A DNA stretch of 38,635 nucleotides from Rubrivivax sp. (lineage in GTDB: Bacteria > Pseudomonadota > Gammaproteobacteria > Burkholderiales > Burkholderiaceae_C), in contig JALHMT010000051.1 of assembly GCA_022843905.1 (NCBI GenBank), positions 1 through 38,635 of the forward strand. The letters run 5' to 3'. This document shows positions 8,250 through 15,748 of the stretch, piece by piece; position 1 is the first letter of the stretch, and each line of letters starts with the position of its first letter. The notes below the pieces were generated by a model that was not told the DNA's origin, searched no databases, and worked only from the letters and a program-made list of their open reading frames with translations. A program made the position numbers and the translations under genes.

Positions 8250-8549
8250 TCAGTTGCCGTGGGCGTCAGTCGCCAGGCTCTTCTTCGTGAACAGGTAGTC
8301 CTTCAGTTCCGAAGAAAAGCGCTTGTCTTTGCGCCGGATCCATTCCAGCACCATCGCCGCGTGCTCCTTTTCCTCGTCGCGGTTGTGCTCGAGAATTTTC
8401 TTGAGTACCGGGTCCTTGCAGGCATGGGCGCGCTGGTTGTACCAATCCACTGCCTCCAGCTCCTCCATCAGCGACACGATCGCACGGTGCATGTCGCGCA
8501 CGTCGTCGCTGAGTTCCTCGATGGGTTCGTGATAGCCCTCGTTTGACAT
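8250..8549 (-). CDS. EncFtn-like ferritin (encapsulated-ferritin family), no encapsulin nearby
   Basis: A 99-residue two-helix ferritin-like protein. The segments RDMHRAIVSLMEELEAVDWY and HNRDEEKEHAAMVLEWIRR carry the family's metal ligands (Glu in EELEAVDWY; Glu and His in EEKEH). In EncFtn proteins such as that of Rhodospirillum rubrum these assemble into a ferroxidase ring that works inside an encapsulin shell. This copy ends KKSLATDAHGN shortly after the second helix, without a recognisable encapsulin-targeting tail, and no encapsulin gene lies in the window. It may act free or with a shell protein encoded elsewhere. A clear AGGAG ribosome site precedes the ATG. It lies between the tRNA synthetase and glycosylase genes on the same strand. 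Confidence 0.85.
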   Translation of the reverse strand: MSNEGYHEPIEELSDDVRDMHRAIVSLMEELEAVDWYNQRAHACKDPVLKKILEHNRDEEKEHAAMVLEWIRRKDKRFSSELKDYLFTKKSLATDAHGN

Positions 8550-8605
8550 GATCTTCAGACTCCTCGGGTGGGTTGGATGTGTTGGTGCGGGGTGATGCGT
8601 TTGCG

Positions 8606-10375
8606 TCATCCCGGCAGGGATGATCGCAGCGCGGTGCTGCGGTTGAACACCGGCGTGCCGGCTCGGTGGCGGTGCAAGTCCGCGACGAAGTAGCCCAGGC
8701 GCTCGAGCTGGACATGATGCCCTGGGCCCGCGGTGGCCAGCGTGGGCTCGACGAAGCCGCGCGCGATGCGCCGGCTGTCGGGGTTGACGAGGCTGCGAAA
8801 GTCCGCCTCGCCTTCGTCCGGACGCTCCACGCCGAACAGCGGCTCCAGCAGATGCAGCTCGGCGGCCACCGCGTCGTGCTGCGCCAGCCAGGTGATGGTG
8901 GCGCTGACCTTGTGCGCATCGGCCCCGGGCGTGCCGCTGCGGCTGCCCGGTACGATGCGCGCCTGCACCGACTCGACCTCGCCGCCGGCCGCACGCTGAA
9001 ATCCGGTGCACTCGACGATCAGGCCGTACTTCAGCCGCACCCGCCGGCCGGGCGCAAGGCGCCGGAAGCCCTTGGACGGCTCGGCCTCGAAGTCTGCGCG
9101 GTCGATCCACAGCCGCGGGCCCAGTCCGAAGTGGCGCAAGCCGCGCTGGGGGTGCATAGGGTGCACCGGGGCAGTACACGGCACGCTGGTCAGCGTGCCG
9201 AACTCCTCGGCCCAGTTCTGCAGGTCCAGCGGCAGCGGGTTGATCACGGCCATCGCGCGCGGTGCACGCTCGTCGAGGTCGTCGCGAAGGGCCTGCTCCA
9301 AAGCCTCGTAGGGCACCCAGGCCGCATGGCGGCTGGCGCCGGTGGCCTCGACGAAGTTGCGCACCGCCGCGGCCGTGAAGCCGCGCCGGCGCAGGCCCGC
9401 CAGCGTGGGCAAACGCGGGTCGTCCCAGCCGTCCACGAAGCCTTCGTCCACCAGCGCCTTGAGCTTGCGCTTGCTGGTGACGGTGCGCGTGAGGTTCAGC
9501 CGCCCGAACTCGTACTGCCGCGGCGGCGGCGCTTGCACCAGGCCGAGACGCACGAGGTGCGCAAGCAGCCAGTCGTAGAACGCGCCATGCTCGACAAACT
9601 CCAGCGTCGCGATGCTGTGCGTGATGCACTCCAGCGCGTCCTCGATCGGGTGAGCGTAGATGTAGGCCGGATAGATGCACCAGGCGCTGCCGGTGCGATG
9701 GTGGGGCACGTGGCGGATGCGGTAGAGCACCGGATCGCGCAGCTGCAGATTGGGCGAGGCGAGGTCTATGCGCGCGCGCAGCACCATTGAGCCGTCGGGA
9801 TGCCGACCCTTGCGCATCTCGCGCAGGCGCGCGAGACTCTCCTCGCGCGGACGATCGCGCCAGGGGCTGGCCACACCCGCGCTGGCGTAGTCGCCGCGCG
9901 AGGCGCGAAGTTCGTCTCCGCTTTGCTCGTCCACATACGCCAGTCCATCGCTCACCAGTGCCTCGGCAGCGCGGTACATGAATTCAAAGTAGTCGCTGGC
10001 GTGGTACAGATGCTGGGTGTCGCCGGCACCCCAGTTCCAACCCAGCCAGCGCACCATCTCGACGATGCCTTCGACGTAGGCCTGCTCCTCCTTCTCGGGA
10101 TTCGTGTCGTCCATGCGCAGGTGGCACACACCACCGAACTCGCGCGCGAGGCCGAAGTTCAGGCCGATGCTCTTCGCGTGCCCGATGTGCAGATGGCCGT
10201 TGGGCTCTGGCGGGAAGCGCGTTCGCACGGGCATCGGATCGCGATCACCGCTGGCGTGGTGCACGGCATCGCCGGGCGATCCGGCCCAGCGGCGAGCAGC
10301 ATAGGTGCCGTCCGCGAGGTCGCGTTCAATGGCGGCACGCAAGAAGTGCGGCGGATGCTCCGGATCGGGGGACAT
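8606..10375 (-). CDS. glnS: Glutaminyl-tRNA synthetase
   Basis: Class I aminoacyl-tRNA synthetase, 589 residues, charging tRNA-Gln. The PPEPNGHLHIGHAKSIGLN segment holds the HIGH motif (residues 63-66) and VTSKRKL near 299-305 is the KMSKS equivalent. RMDDTNPEKEE carries the amino-acid-binding Asp. The C-terminal anticodon-binding beta-barrels are present to the end. One oddity: the strongly conserved YPMYDxxH segment reads YPAYIYAH, with Ile239 where GlnRS has Asp next to the glutamine-recognition Tyr, and the following DALEGITHSLCTLEF reads DALECITHSIATLEF. In an accessory setting this may be a second, diverged copy. The ATG at 10375 was chosen because homology begins just after it. Confidence 0.92.
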   Translation of the reverse strand: MSPDPEHPPHFLRAAIERDLADGTYAARRWAGSPGDAVHHASGDRDPMPVRTRFPPEPNGHLHIGHAKSIGLNFGLAREFGGVCHLRMDDTNPEKEEQAYVEGIVEMVRWLGWNWGAGDTQHLYHASDYFEFMYRAAEALVSDGLAYVDEQSGDELRASRGDYASAGVASPWRDRPREESLARLREMRKGRHPDGSMVLRARIDLASPNLQLRDPVLYRIRHVPHHRTGSAWCIYPAYIYAHPIEDALECITHSIATLEFVEHGAFYDWLLAHLVRLGLVQAPPPRQYEFGRLNLTRTVTSKRKLKALVDEGFVDGWDDPRLPTLAGLRRRGFTAAAVRNFVEATGASRHAAWVPYEALEQALRDDLDERAPRAMAVINPLPLDLQNWAEEFGTLTSVPCTAPVHPMHPQRGLRHFGLGPRLWIDRADFEAEPSKGFRRLAPGRRVRLKYGLIVECTGFQRAAGGEVESVQARIVPGSRSGTPGADAHKVSATITWLAQHDAVAAELHLLEPLFGVERPDEGEADFRSLVNPDSRRIARGFVEPTLATAGPGHHVQLERLGYFVADLHRHRAGTPVFNRSTALRSSLPG

Positions 10376-10484
10376 GTCCAGTTGGGGTGACAGCGGAGAA
10401 GATGGCCCTTGGCGGGGCTTCGCCGTTCGGGGTTGCCCGTGATCGGCGCGACAATCAGCGAAGCGATTCTCGGACATCGCATCG

Positions 10485-11432
10485 ATGCGGGCCACCGGAG
10501 CCCCCGAGTTGAGTCTAGCCGCACATCGTCGACCCATCGTCCTGCGCCCCATGCCGAACGTCTCTGCCGTGGAACCCCCTACCCTCTCCGACAAAGCCGA
10601 TACCTTGGAGCCGAGCAACGCGCTGCTGAAGTACCTATTGCAGGCCGCTCCCATGGCCTCGATGTTCTATTCGGGAACACTGTGCGGCGTTTCGCCACGC
10701 GTGGACGGAACGCAGCAGGGATGTCTGCATTTCCTGATCAGCGGCGAGCTGGGCCTGACGCGCGAAGACTCGCCTCCGCAGATGGTGCAGGGCCCCTGCG
10801 TGCTGATCTTCCCGCGTCCGTTGGCGCACCGGGTCGAGGGGCTCGGCGCGGCCGGCGCCGACCTGATGTGCGCGACGCTCAGCGACCTGGGCCAACCGCT
10901 GTCCACGCTGATTCCCGAACCGACGATCATCGGCCTGAACGACGCGCCGCGGCTGCGTCAATCGGTGGAGATGATGTTCGGCGAAGCGGCGGACCGTGCC
11001 TACGGCCGTGAGGCAGCAATCGACCGGCTGCTGCAGTACGTGTTGGTCTTGGTCGTTCGAAAGCTGGTGGAGCACGACTTGTTGCGCGGCGGCGTGATCG
11101 ATGCCATGGCCGACGACAAGCTGGCCGCGGTGATCGAAGCATTGCATCGGGACCCCGGCCGGACGTGGACCCTCGAGGCGATGGCGCACCATGCGTTGTT
11201 GTCCCGATCGGCCTTCGCGCAGCGCTTTTCGGCGGTGGTCGGGATGCCGCCGCTCTCGTACCTGACTGCCTGGCGAATGAGTGTCGCCTGCGGGCTGCTC
11301 GCCCAGGGCAAGGCAGTCAAGCAGGTGGCGTCCGCGGTCGGCTACCGCGATACGTCATCGTTCTCGCGAGTGTTCCAGCGCGCGCTCGGCGTGTCGCCGG
11401 CGGCGTGGCAGCAAGCCCGCCTCGAGACATGA
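10485..11432 (+). CDS. AraC-family regulator with cupin_6-type sensor domain, RclR-like
   Basis: 315 residues, or 293 if translation begins at the ATG at 10551; neither start has a strong ribosome site. The N-terminal domain has the pattern of the AraC-associated cupin: FYSGTLCGVS, HFLISGELGL and GPCVLIFPRPLAHRV. This is the sensor type of RclR, which detects hypochlorous acid through cysteines; the LCG Cys and the GPC Cys are candidates here. The C-terminal about 100 residues hold two helix-turn-helix units (LEAMAHHALLSRSAFAQRF; VASAVGYRDTSSFSRVF) and the tail GVSPAAW. It is divergent from glnS. A role as activator of the redox genes around it is inference. Confidence 0.88.
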   Translation: MRATGAPELSLAAHRRPIVLRPMPNVSAVEPPTLSDKADTLEPSNALLKYLLQAAPMASMFYSGTLCGVSPRVDGTQQGCLHFLISGELGLTREDSPPQMVQGPCVLIFPRPLAHRVEGLGAAGADLMCATLSDLGQPLSTLIPEPTIIGLNDAPRLRQSVEMMFGEAADRAYGREAAIDRLLQYVLVLVVRKLVEHDLLRGGVIDAMADDKLAAVIEALHRDPGRTWTLEAMAHHALLSRSAFAQRFSAVVGMPPLSYLTAWRMSVACGLLAQGKAVKQVASAVGYRDTSSFSRVFQRALGVSPAAWQQARLET

Positions 11433-11488
11433 GCACCGGGGGTTGACCGACGTTCAGGGTTGGTCATCGGAAACCGGAGGGGCTGCAT

Positions 11489-12478
11489 TCACAGCCGGCT
11501 GCGCCCCCCTTTGGCGCGCAGCCAGTTGCGGCGCCGCATCCATAGCAGGGCGGCTGCGGCGAAGGCCGCGCATCCGGCGGTCACGGCGGCAAATGCCCAA
11601 GGCCGCTCGGCCATCGGAATGCCCGCCACGTTCATGCCCAGCAGCCCTGTCACGAAGGTCAAGGGCAGGAACGCGGCGGCAGCCATGCTGAGCACCAGAC
11701 CGACGTTGGCCGTGCGCCGATCCTGGATCCGCTGGGCCTGACCGGCGACGATGACCAGCCGCTCCTGTTGCGCCTGCAGAGATTCCAGCAGGCGCAGCAG
11801 CTGATCCTGAGCTTCGTGCCAGCGTGCTCGGTCGTGATCGGTGACGAACGCGCATGTCAGGCGGCCCAGGCCCTCGAAGACCGCGCGCTGCGGTGCCAGA
11901 TGCCGCTGCAGCCCGGCAATCGTGAGCGACAGGACAGCAAGGCGGCCGCAGGTCGCGTCGCAGCCATCGTCGCCTGCCAGCTCGTGGGCATCGATGGTGG
12001 CGGCGGCATCCTCCAGCCGTTCCACCTCCTCGGCGGTCTCGGCCAGATGCGAGTCGATCAAGTCAGCCAGGAACTCGGTGGTCGAGCGAGGCCCGTGGCC
12101 CGCGCGCAGCCGCTCGCGCAGTTCCCGCACGGCGTCGATGTCGGCCTCGCGAGTGGTGATGACGCGCATCTCGTCGATCCAGATGCGCAGGCTGATCATG
12201 TCCTCCGGGCGGTGTCCGTCGCGCTGGTGCATGGCCTTGAGCAGCACCATCACACCGGCGGGCCGGGGTAGGATGCGCGAGCGGGTGTCCTCGCGCAGCA
12301 TCGCCTCCACCGCGAGGGGGTCCAGCCCTTCGTCGCCCACGAGGTATTGCCCGGTTTCGGGGTGGCGGATGCACATGTGCAGCCACACGGCACGCGGGCC
12401 CGTGGCATCTGCGCCGCCATTCAACTCGATATGGTGCAAGTAACCAGGGTTCTGGCTTGCGTCGTGGCTTGGGTACAT
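11489..12478 (-). CDS. CorA/ZntB-family divalent metal ion transporter
   Basis: 329-residue inner-membrane transporter. A long soluble, charged, helical N-terminal part (about residues 1-260) is followed by two membrane helices near the C-terminus. The signature GMNVAGIP follows the first helix (AAAAFLPLTFVTGLLGMN), and a second helix (AVTAGCAAFAAAALLW) leads to a short basic tail. The GMN tripeptide marks the CorA superfamily; the GIP ending is closer to ZntB, so zinc as well as magnesium is possible. It starts 17 bases after the MOSC gene's stop, so the two are probably co-transcribed. It converges on the AraC-type gene. Confidence 0.9.
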   Translation of the reverse strand: MYPSHDASQNPGYLHHIELNGGADATGPRAVWLHMCIRHPETGQYLVGDEGLDPLAVEAMLREDTRSRILPRPAGVMVLLKAMHQRDGHRPEDMISLRIWIDEMRVITTREADIDAVRELRERLRAGHGPRSTTEFLADLIDSHLAETAEEVERLEDAAATIDAHELAGDDGCDATCGRLAVLSLTIAGLQRHLAPQRAVFEGLGRLTCAFVTDHDRARWHEAQDQLLRLLESLQAQQERLVIVAGQAQRIQDRRTANVGLVLSMAAAAFLPLTFVTGLLGMNVAGIPMAERPWAFAAVTAGCAAFAAAALLWMRRRNWLRAKGGRSRL

Positions 12479-12495
12479 TGTCTGCTCCTGCTACG

Positions 12496-13071
12496 TCAGG
12501 TCGCTGGCCGCGACACGGTTTCCTCGACGGCAGGCGCGTCCATGACCGTGACGGCGTCACCCTTGCGCAACCAGCCGCCGCGCACGATGCGCGCCGTAAT
12601 GCCCCCATGACCGCGCAATGCGTTGTAGCCGCCGGACCCCAGCGCGACCTCCATGCGTGAACAAGGCGCGCACGGTCCTGTCGCCTCGATCACCACCTCT
12701 TCGCCGAGCCGCCACAGCAACCTCTGGTCCGGGAAGGGCGACGCGAGCGCCGCCAGATTGACGCCACTGATCACCAAGTTGCGACGCAACAGCCGGGCAT
12801 CGACTCGGTCGCGACCCGCCAGGGCAGCAATCACCGACAAGTGCTCGGCTTGCAACAGGGTCAGCTCGCGGCGCCGAGCTTCATCGCCCGTGCGGCTCTT
12901 GACAGAGCGATGGTCACCGCGCAGACCAAATCCTGGCTCAGCCCATGCTTGGTCGGCCCATACCGCCGGCGCCAGCCGGCGCGGGCGCAGCACGATGGCA
13001 TCGATGCGTCCAGGCATACCAAACCGGGCGACCAGCTCGCGCAGGCCGCTACTCATGCGCATCGTCCGCAT
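12496..13071 (-). CDS. MOSC-domain protein
   Basis: About 191 residues from the ATG at 13071 (other in-frame ATGs at 13062 and 13056, GTG at 13086). MOSC domains bind molybdenum cofactor or move sulfur and nitro-type groups, and are found in molybdenum cofactor sulfurases, mARC/YcbX-like reductases and YiiM. The conserved segment ATGPCAPCSRMEVALG near the middle carries the family Cys. The early GLRGDHRSVKSRTGDEARRR and RNLVISGVNL segments also fit the YiiM-like pattern. It lies upstream of the CorA/ZntB gene on the same strand. A partner function for the molybdoenzyme at 21377 is possible but not shown. Confidence 0.82.
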   Translation of the reverse strand: MRTMRMSSGLRELVARFGMPGRIDAIVLRPRRLAPAVWADQAWAEPGFGLRGDHRSVKSRTGDEARRRELTLLQAEHLSVIAALAGRDRVDARLLRRNLVISGVNLAALASPFPDQRLLWRLGEEVVIEATGPCAPCSRMEVALGSGGYNALRGHGGITARIVRGGWLRKGDAVTVMDAPAVEETVSRPAT

Positions 13072-13421
13072 CGAGCGAGCGTCCACGTGTCAACGAGGAC
13101 TTCAAAAGGTGGCATTGTCAAGCGCGTCGATCCGCAGCTGGAAACGTGAGACATGAGGGCGAAGTCCGCGGTCGGAAGCGTACCCCAGCAGCGTCTTGCG
13201 GCGCGAGCGCGCAGCGCCATGCACCTTCGGACGATTGGTCAACAGATCAGGATGCACAGCGCGTATTCGACGATTTCGGCGTATACGCCCTCGATATTCT
13301 GACGGCACGCCCCGCTTCCCACCCGAGCAGTAGCGCGGCAGGAATCGCAAGATCGGCGAACACCATCCTGAAGGTGCGCGCCGATGTTCCCATCAACCCA
13401 ATCGGACGACCTGGACAGACC
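13072..13421. other. Divergent intergenic region, MOSC / cytochrome P460
   Basis: About 350 bases without a convincing gene. The frame in front of the first P460 gene is open through most of it, but its translation is low-complexity and shows no homology I recognise. The region must hold promoters for both flanking genes; I could not fix clear -35/-10 boxes. Confidence 0.4.
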
Positions 13422-14063
13422 ATGAAGATACGATCGAAGAGAACGAATCCCAGCGCCCTGCGCGCGGCCGCCCTGGCCGCCGTCGTGGTCGGCCTTGGCA
13501 TGGGTGCCGCGGCGCTGGCAGCGCAACCAGGCAAGGCCAAGTACGGCGTGGAGTTTCCACCGCAGTGGACGGCACAGGGCGAACTGGTGCAGCCGAAGGA
13601 CTTCAGGCAGTGGATCTTCATCGGCTCGCCGATGACGCCTCACGGTCTCAACGACGGCAAGGCCAACTTCCCGGAGTTCCACAACGTTTACGTGCAACCC
13701 TCGGCGTTCAAGCACTACCGCAAGACCGGCACCTGGCCCGAGGGCACGATGATGGTGAAGGAATTGCAACTGGTGCAGCCGGCGCAGTTCCCCGATGGCT
13801 CGCGCACCGAGGTCTCCGGGCGCGGCTATTTCCCCGCGGGCGTTGCCGGGCTGGACATCGCGGTCAAGGACTCGTCGCGTTTCAAGGAGTCCAAGAACTG
13901 GGGTTATTTCAACTACGGCCACCACGCCCCGCCCTACCTGCGGGCGGCAGCTGCCGCCCCGGTGGCGGCTTGCGCCGGTTGCCACATGGCCAACGCGCAT
14001 GAAGACATGGTCTACATCAAGTTCTACAAGTCGATCCTCGATCCCCTGCCCGTGAAGAAGTAG
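13422..14063 (+). CDS. Cytochrome P460-family periplasmic haem protein
   Basis: 213 residues with a Sec signal peptide: basic start MKIRSKR, hydrophobic stretch AAALAAVVVGLGMGAAALA, and probable cleavage near ALA-AQPG. The P460 domain shows the FHNVYVQPSAFKHYRKTGTW region, WPEGTMMVKEL, and a single haem site CAGCH close to the C-terminus. P460-type cytochromes oxidise hydroxylamine or bind nitric oxide, depending on a haem-crosslinking Lys or its replacement; which type this is cannot be decided by eye. A second P460 gene follows after a strong terminator-like hairpin. The ATG at 13422 was chosen because the signal peptide begins there. Confidence 0.88.
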   Translation: MKIRSKRTNPSALRAAALAAVVVGLGMGAAALAAQPGKAKYGVEFPPQWTAQGELVQPKDFRQWIFIGSPMTPHGLNDGKANFPEFHNVYVQPSAFKHYRKTGTWPEGTMMVKELQLVQPAQFPDGSRTEVSGRGYFPAGVAGLDIAVKDSSRFKESKNWGYFNYGHHAPPYLRAAAAAPVAACAGCHMANAHEDMVYIKFYKSILDPLPVKK

Positions 14064-14064
14064 C

Positions 14065-14113
14065 GCCATCGCCTTCGATGGCATCGGTCGAATGGGGGCG
14101 TGCCCCCCATTTT
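14065..14113 (+). terminator. Hairpins after the first P460 gene, probable intrinsic terminator
   Basis: Two stems in tandem. GCCATCG and CGATGGC (14065-14082) enclose CCTT. Then AATGGGGGC and GCCCCCCATT (about 14091-14111) have a minimal loop and are followed by TTTTCG. The second has the GC-rich stem plus T-run form of a Rho-independent terminator. It would separate the two P460 genes or attenuate the second. Confidence 0.7.
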
Positions 14114-14150
14114 CGTTCCTCAAGCAGGGCTGACAAAGGTCCGCGCCGAC

Positions 14151-15122
14151 ATGATATCCATGCCCCACACCCAACCACTCCTGCGCACCGCGCTGCGGTC
14201 GGTGATCCTCCTGACGCTGAGCATGGGCAGCGCGATGGGACAGCGCGCACCGGCGGATGCTTCGACGCTCGACGCGGCTGCCATCGCAGCCCGCACCTAC
14301 GCCCGTTGGGTGGACTCGCGGGGCAACATCCTGCTGCCCAAGGAGTTCGCGACCGACTGGACGCACCTCGGATCATGGGCCGTACTGGAGAAGGACCAGG
14401 TGAAGGATCTCCACGGCGTGTATGCCCCGAAAGAAGAACTCCAGTACTTCCGAAGCAACGGCCGGTTTCCCGATGGCGCTGTGCTGGTCAAGGAAGTGCG
14501 GCACGCGCGGGGCAGCACGCACACGACGGGACAAGCCTTCTGGGCCGAAGACGTCGCCGTATGGTTCGTCATGATCAAGGACGAGAAAGGACGCTTCCCC
14601 GGCAATCCGATCTGGGGGGATGGTTGGGGTTGGGGGCTCTTCAAGGGTGCCGATCCGGCGCGGCAGGCGGCGACCGACTACAAGAAGGACTGCATGGGCT
14701 GCCACACCCCGGTCAAGGACAAGGACTGGTTGTACGCCTATGCGTATCCGGTGCTCGGCCCTGCCGCGATTGCCCAGGCGCCGGCCAAGCCCGCCGTCTC
14801 AGCCGCGAAGCCCGGAGCACCGACCTCGGGCGCTGCGGTCTTCGAGCGCTGCGTGTCATGCCACAGCCTGACGCCAGACAAGCATGGGATCGGCCCCTCG
14901 CTGGCGGGGGTGGCGGGGCGCAAAGCAGGCTCCAGCTCGGGCTTTGCGTACTCGGCCGCGATGAAGAACTCCGCCGTGGTATGGGGCCGGGAGACGCTGG
15001 ACCGACATCTTCGCGATGTCAAGGGCTTCATCCCAGGCAACAACATGGCATACATGTTTGCGGCCGGAGTTCAACAAGAACAGGAGCGGGCCGCGCTGAT
15101 CGAGTACCTGTTGTCCAAGTGA
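14151..15122 (+). CDS. Cytochrome P460 - cytochrome c fusion, dihaem, exported
   Basis: 323 residues with an N-terminal signal peptide (SVILLTLSMGSAMG, then a likely cut before QRAP). The first domain is P460-like (HGVYAPKEELQYF, GRFPDGAVLVKEV, WGDGWGWGLFKG) and ends in haem motif CMGCH. After an Ala/Pro-rich linker (AQAPAKPAVSAAKPGAP), a class I cytochrome c domain carries CVSCH, the GPSLAGVAGRKAG segment and the axial Met in IPGNNMAYM. The fusion suggests that electrons from the P460 reaction pass within one chain to a c-type haem and on to the respiratory chain. The ATG at 14151 is favoured over an upstream GTG at 14100 because that GTG lies inside the terminator hairpin; the ATG at 14160 is also possible. 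Confidence 0.88.
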   Translation: MISMPHTQPLLRTALRSVILLTLSMGSAMGQRAPADASTLDAAAIAARTYARWVDSRGNILLPKEFATDWTHLGSWAVLEKDQVKDLHGVYAPKEELQYFRSNGRFPDGAVLVKEVRHARGSTHTTGQAFWAEDVAVWFVMIKDEKGRFPGNPIWGDGWGWGLFKGADPARQAATDYKKDCMGCHTPVKDKDWLYAYAYPVLGPAAIAQAPAKPAVSAAKPGAPTSGAAVFERCVSCHSLTPDKHGIGPSLAGVAGRKAGSSSGFAYSAAMKNSAVVWGRETLDRHLRDVKGFIPGNNMAYMFAAGVQQEQERAALIEYLLSK

Positions 15123-15149
15123 TCTGATCTGGCGACGGCGACGCGCGCA

Positions 15150-15170
15150 GCGCCTCGTGCGCAGAGGCGC
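15150..15170. terminator. Hairpin between convergent genes
   Basis: GCGCCTC at 15150-15156 and GAGGCGC at 15164-15170 form a perfect 7-bp stem with a 7-base loop, in the 52-base gap between the stop of the P460-cytochrome c gene and the stop of the convergent GreA-C-like gene. There is no clear T-run, so it is a weak bidirectional terminator candidate. Confidence 0.4.
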
Positions 15171-15174
15171 GCGT

Positions 15175-15621
15175 TCAGCGTACGTCTTCGATCTTGATGG
15201 TGCGGCCGTTGAACTCGGCGGTGTCGCCGCTTCCCAGCCCGGCGAGCGCGGCGTAGATAGGCGCCTGCGGCGAGATGCCCATGTAGGTCTTGCCGTCGCA
15301 CTGGAACGCCGAGGTGGCTACACCCACCACGAACCAGCGGCCGTCGATCTTGACCGCCGCGCCCTCGCCAACTTCGTCCTTGGACTCGAAATCGATGCGG
15401 CGCAGCGCCGCCAGCGCCTCCTCGTAGGTGTGGATCGGGCACTCGAACGACGCGGCCAACAGGCCGCTGTTGAACGCCTGGGATGACGCATCGGCATCGC
15501 CGGGCTCGTCGCCGCGCCCGGCCGCGCCGGCCAAGTACTGTGCGTAAGCGCCTTCGGCAAAGCGCAATTGTTCGGCGGTCAGGGAAAGCATGGTCTGCTT
15601 GAGGTGATTCTTGTCGCTCAT
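15175..15621 (-). CDS. GreA/GreB C-terminal-domain-like protein
   Basis: 148 residues. The second half, from about residue 85, reads VKIDGRWFVVGVATS, YMGISPQAPIYAALAGLGSG and DTAEFNGRTIKIEDV. This follows the FKBP-like C-terminal domain of Gre factors (ISPxSPxxxALxGxxxGDxxxF...I). The N-terminal coiled-coil hairpin that enters the RNA polymerase secondary channel in GreA is missing; instead there is a short helical stretch and an acidic Gly/Asp-rich segment. It may therefore bind RNA polymerase without transcript-cleavage ability, or use the fold for something else. It stands alone, in the same direction as the diguanylate cyclase gene. Confidence 0.6.
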   Translation of the reverse strand: MSDKNHLKQTMLSLTAEQLRFAEGAYAQYLAGAAGRGDEPGDADASSQAFNSGLLAASFECPIHTYEEALAALRRIDFESKDEVGEGAAVKIDGRWFVVGVATSAFQCDGKTYMGISPQAPIYAALAGLGSGDTAEFNGRTIKIEDVR

Positions 15622-15748
15622 GGCATCGGGTTTTCAAGAAAGGATTGGAAGGCCGATAGAACCGACCAGCGTGTGTCGGCTCACACGATAGCCCATTGTG
15701 ACGTGACTGCGCGTGCAACGCGCGAGCGGGCGTCCGGGGTCGTTGCCA

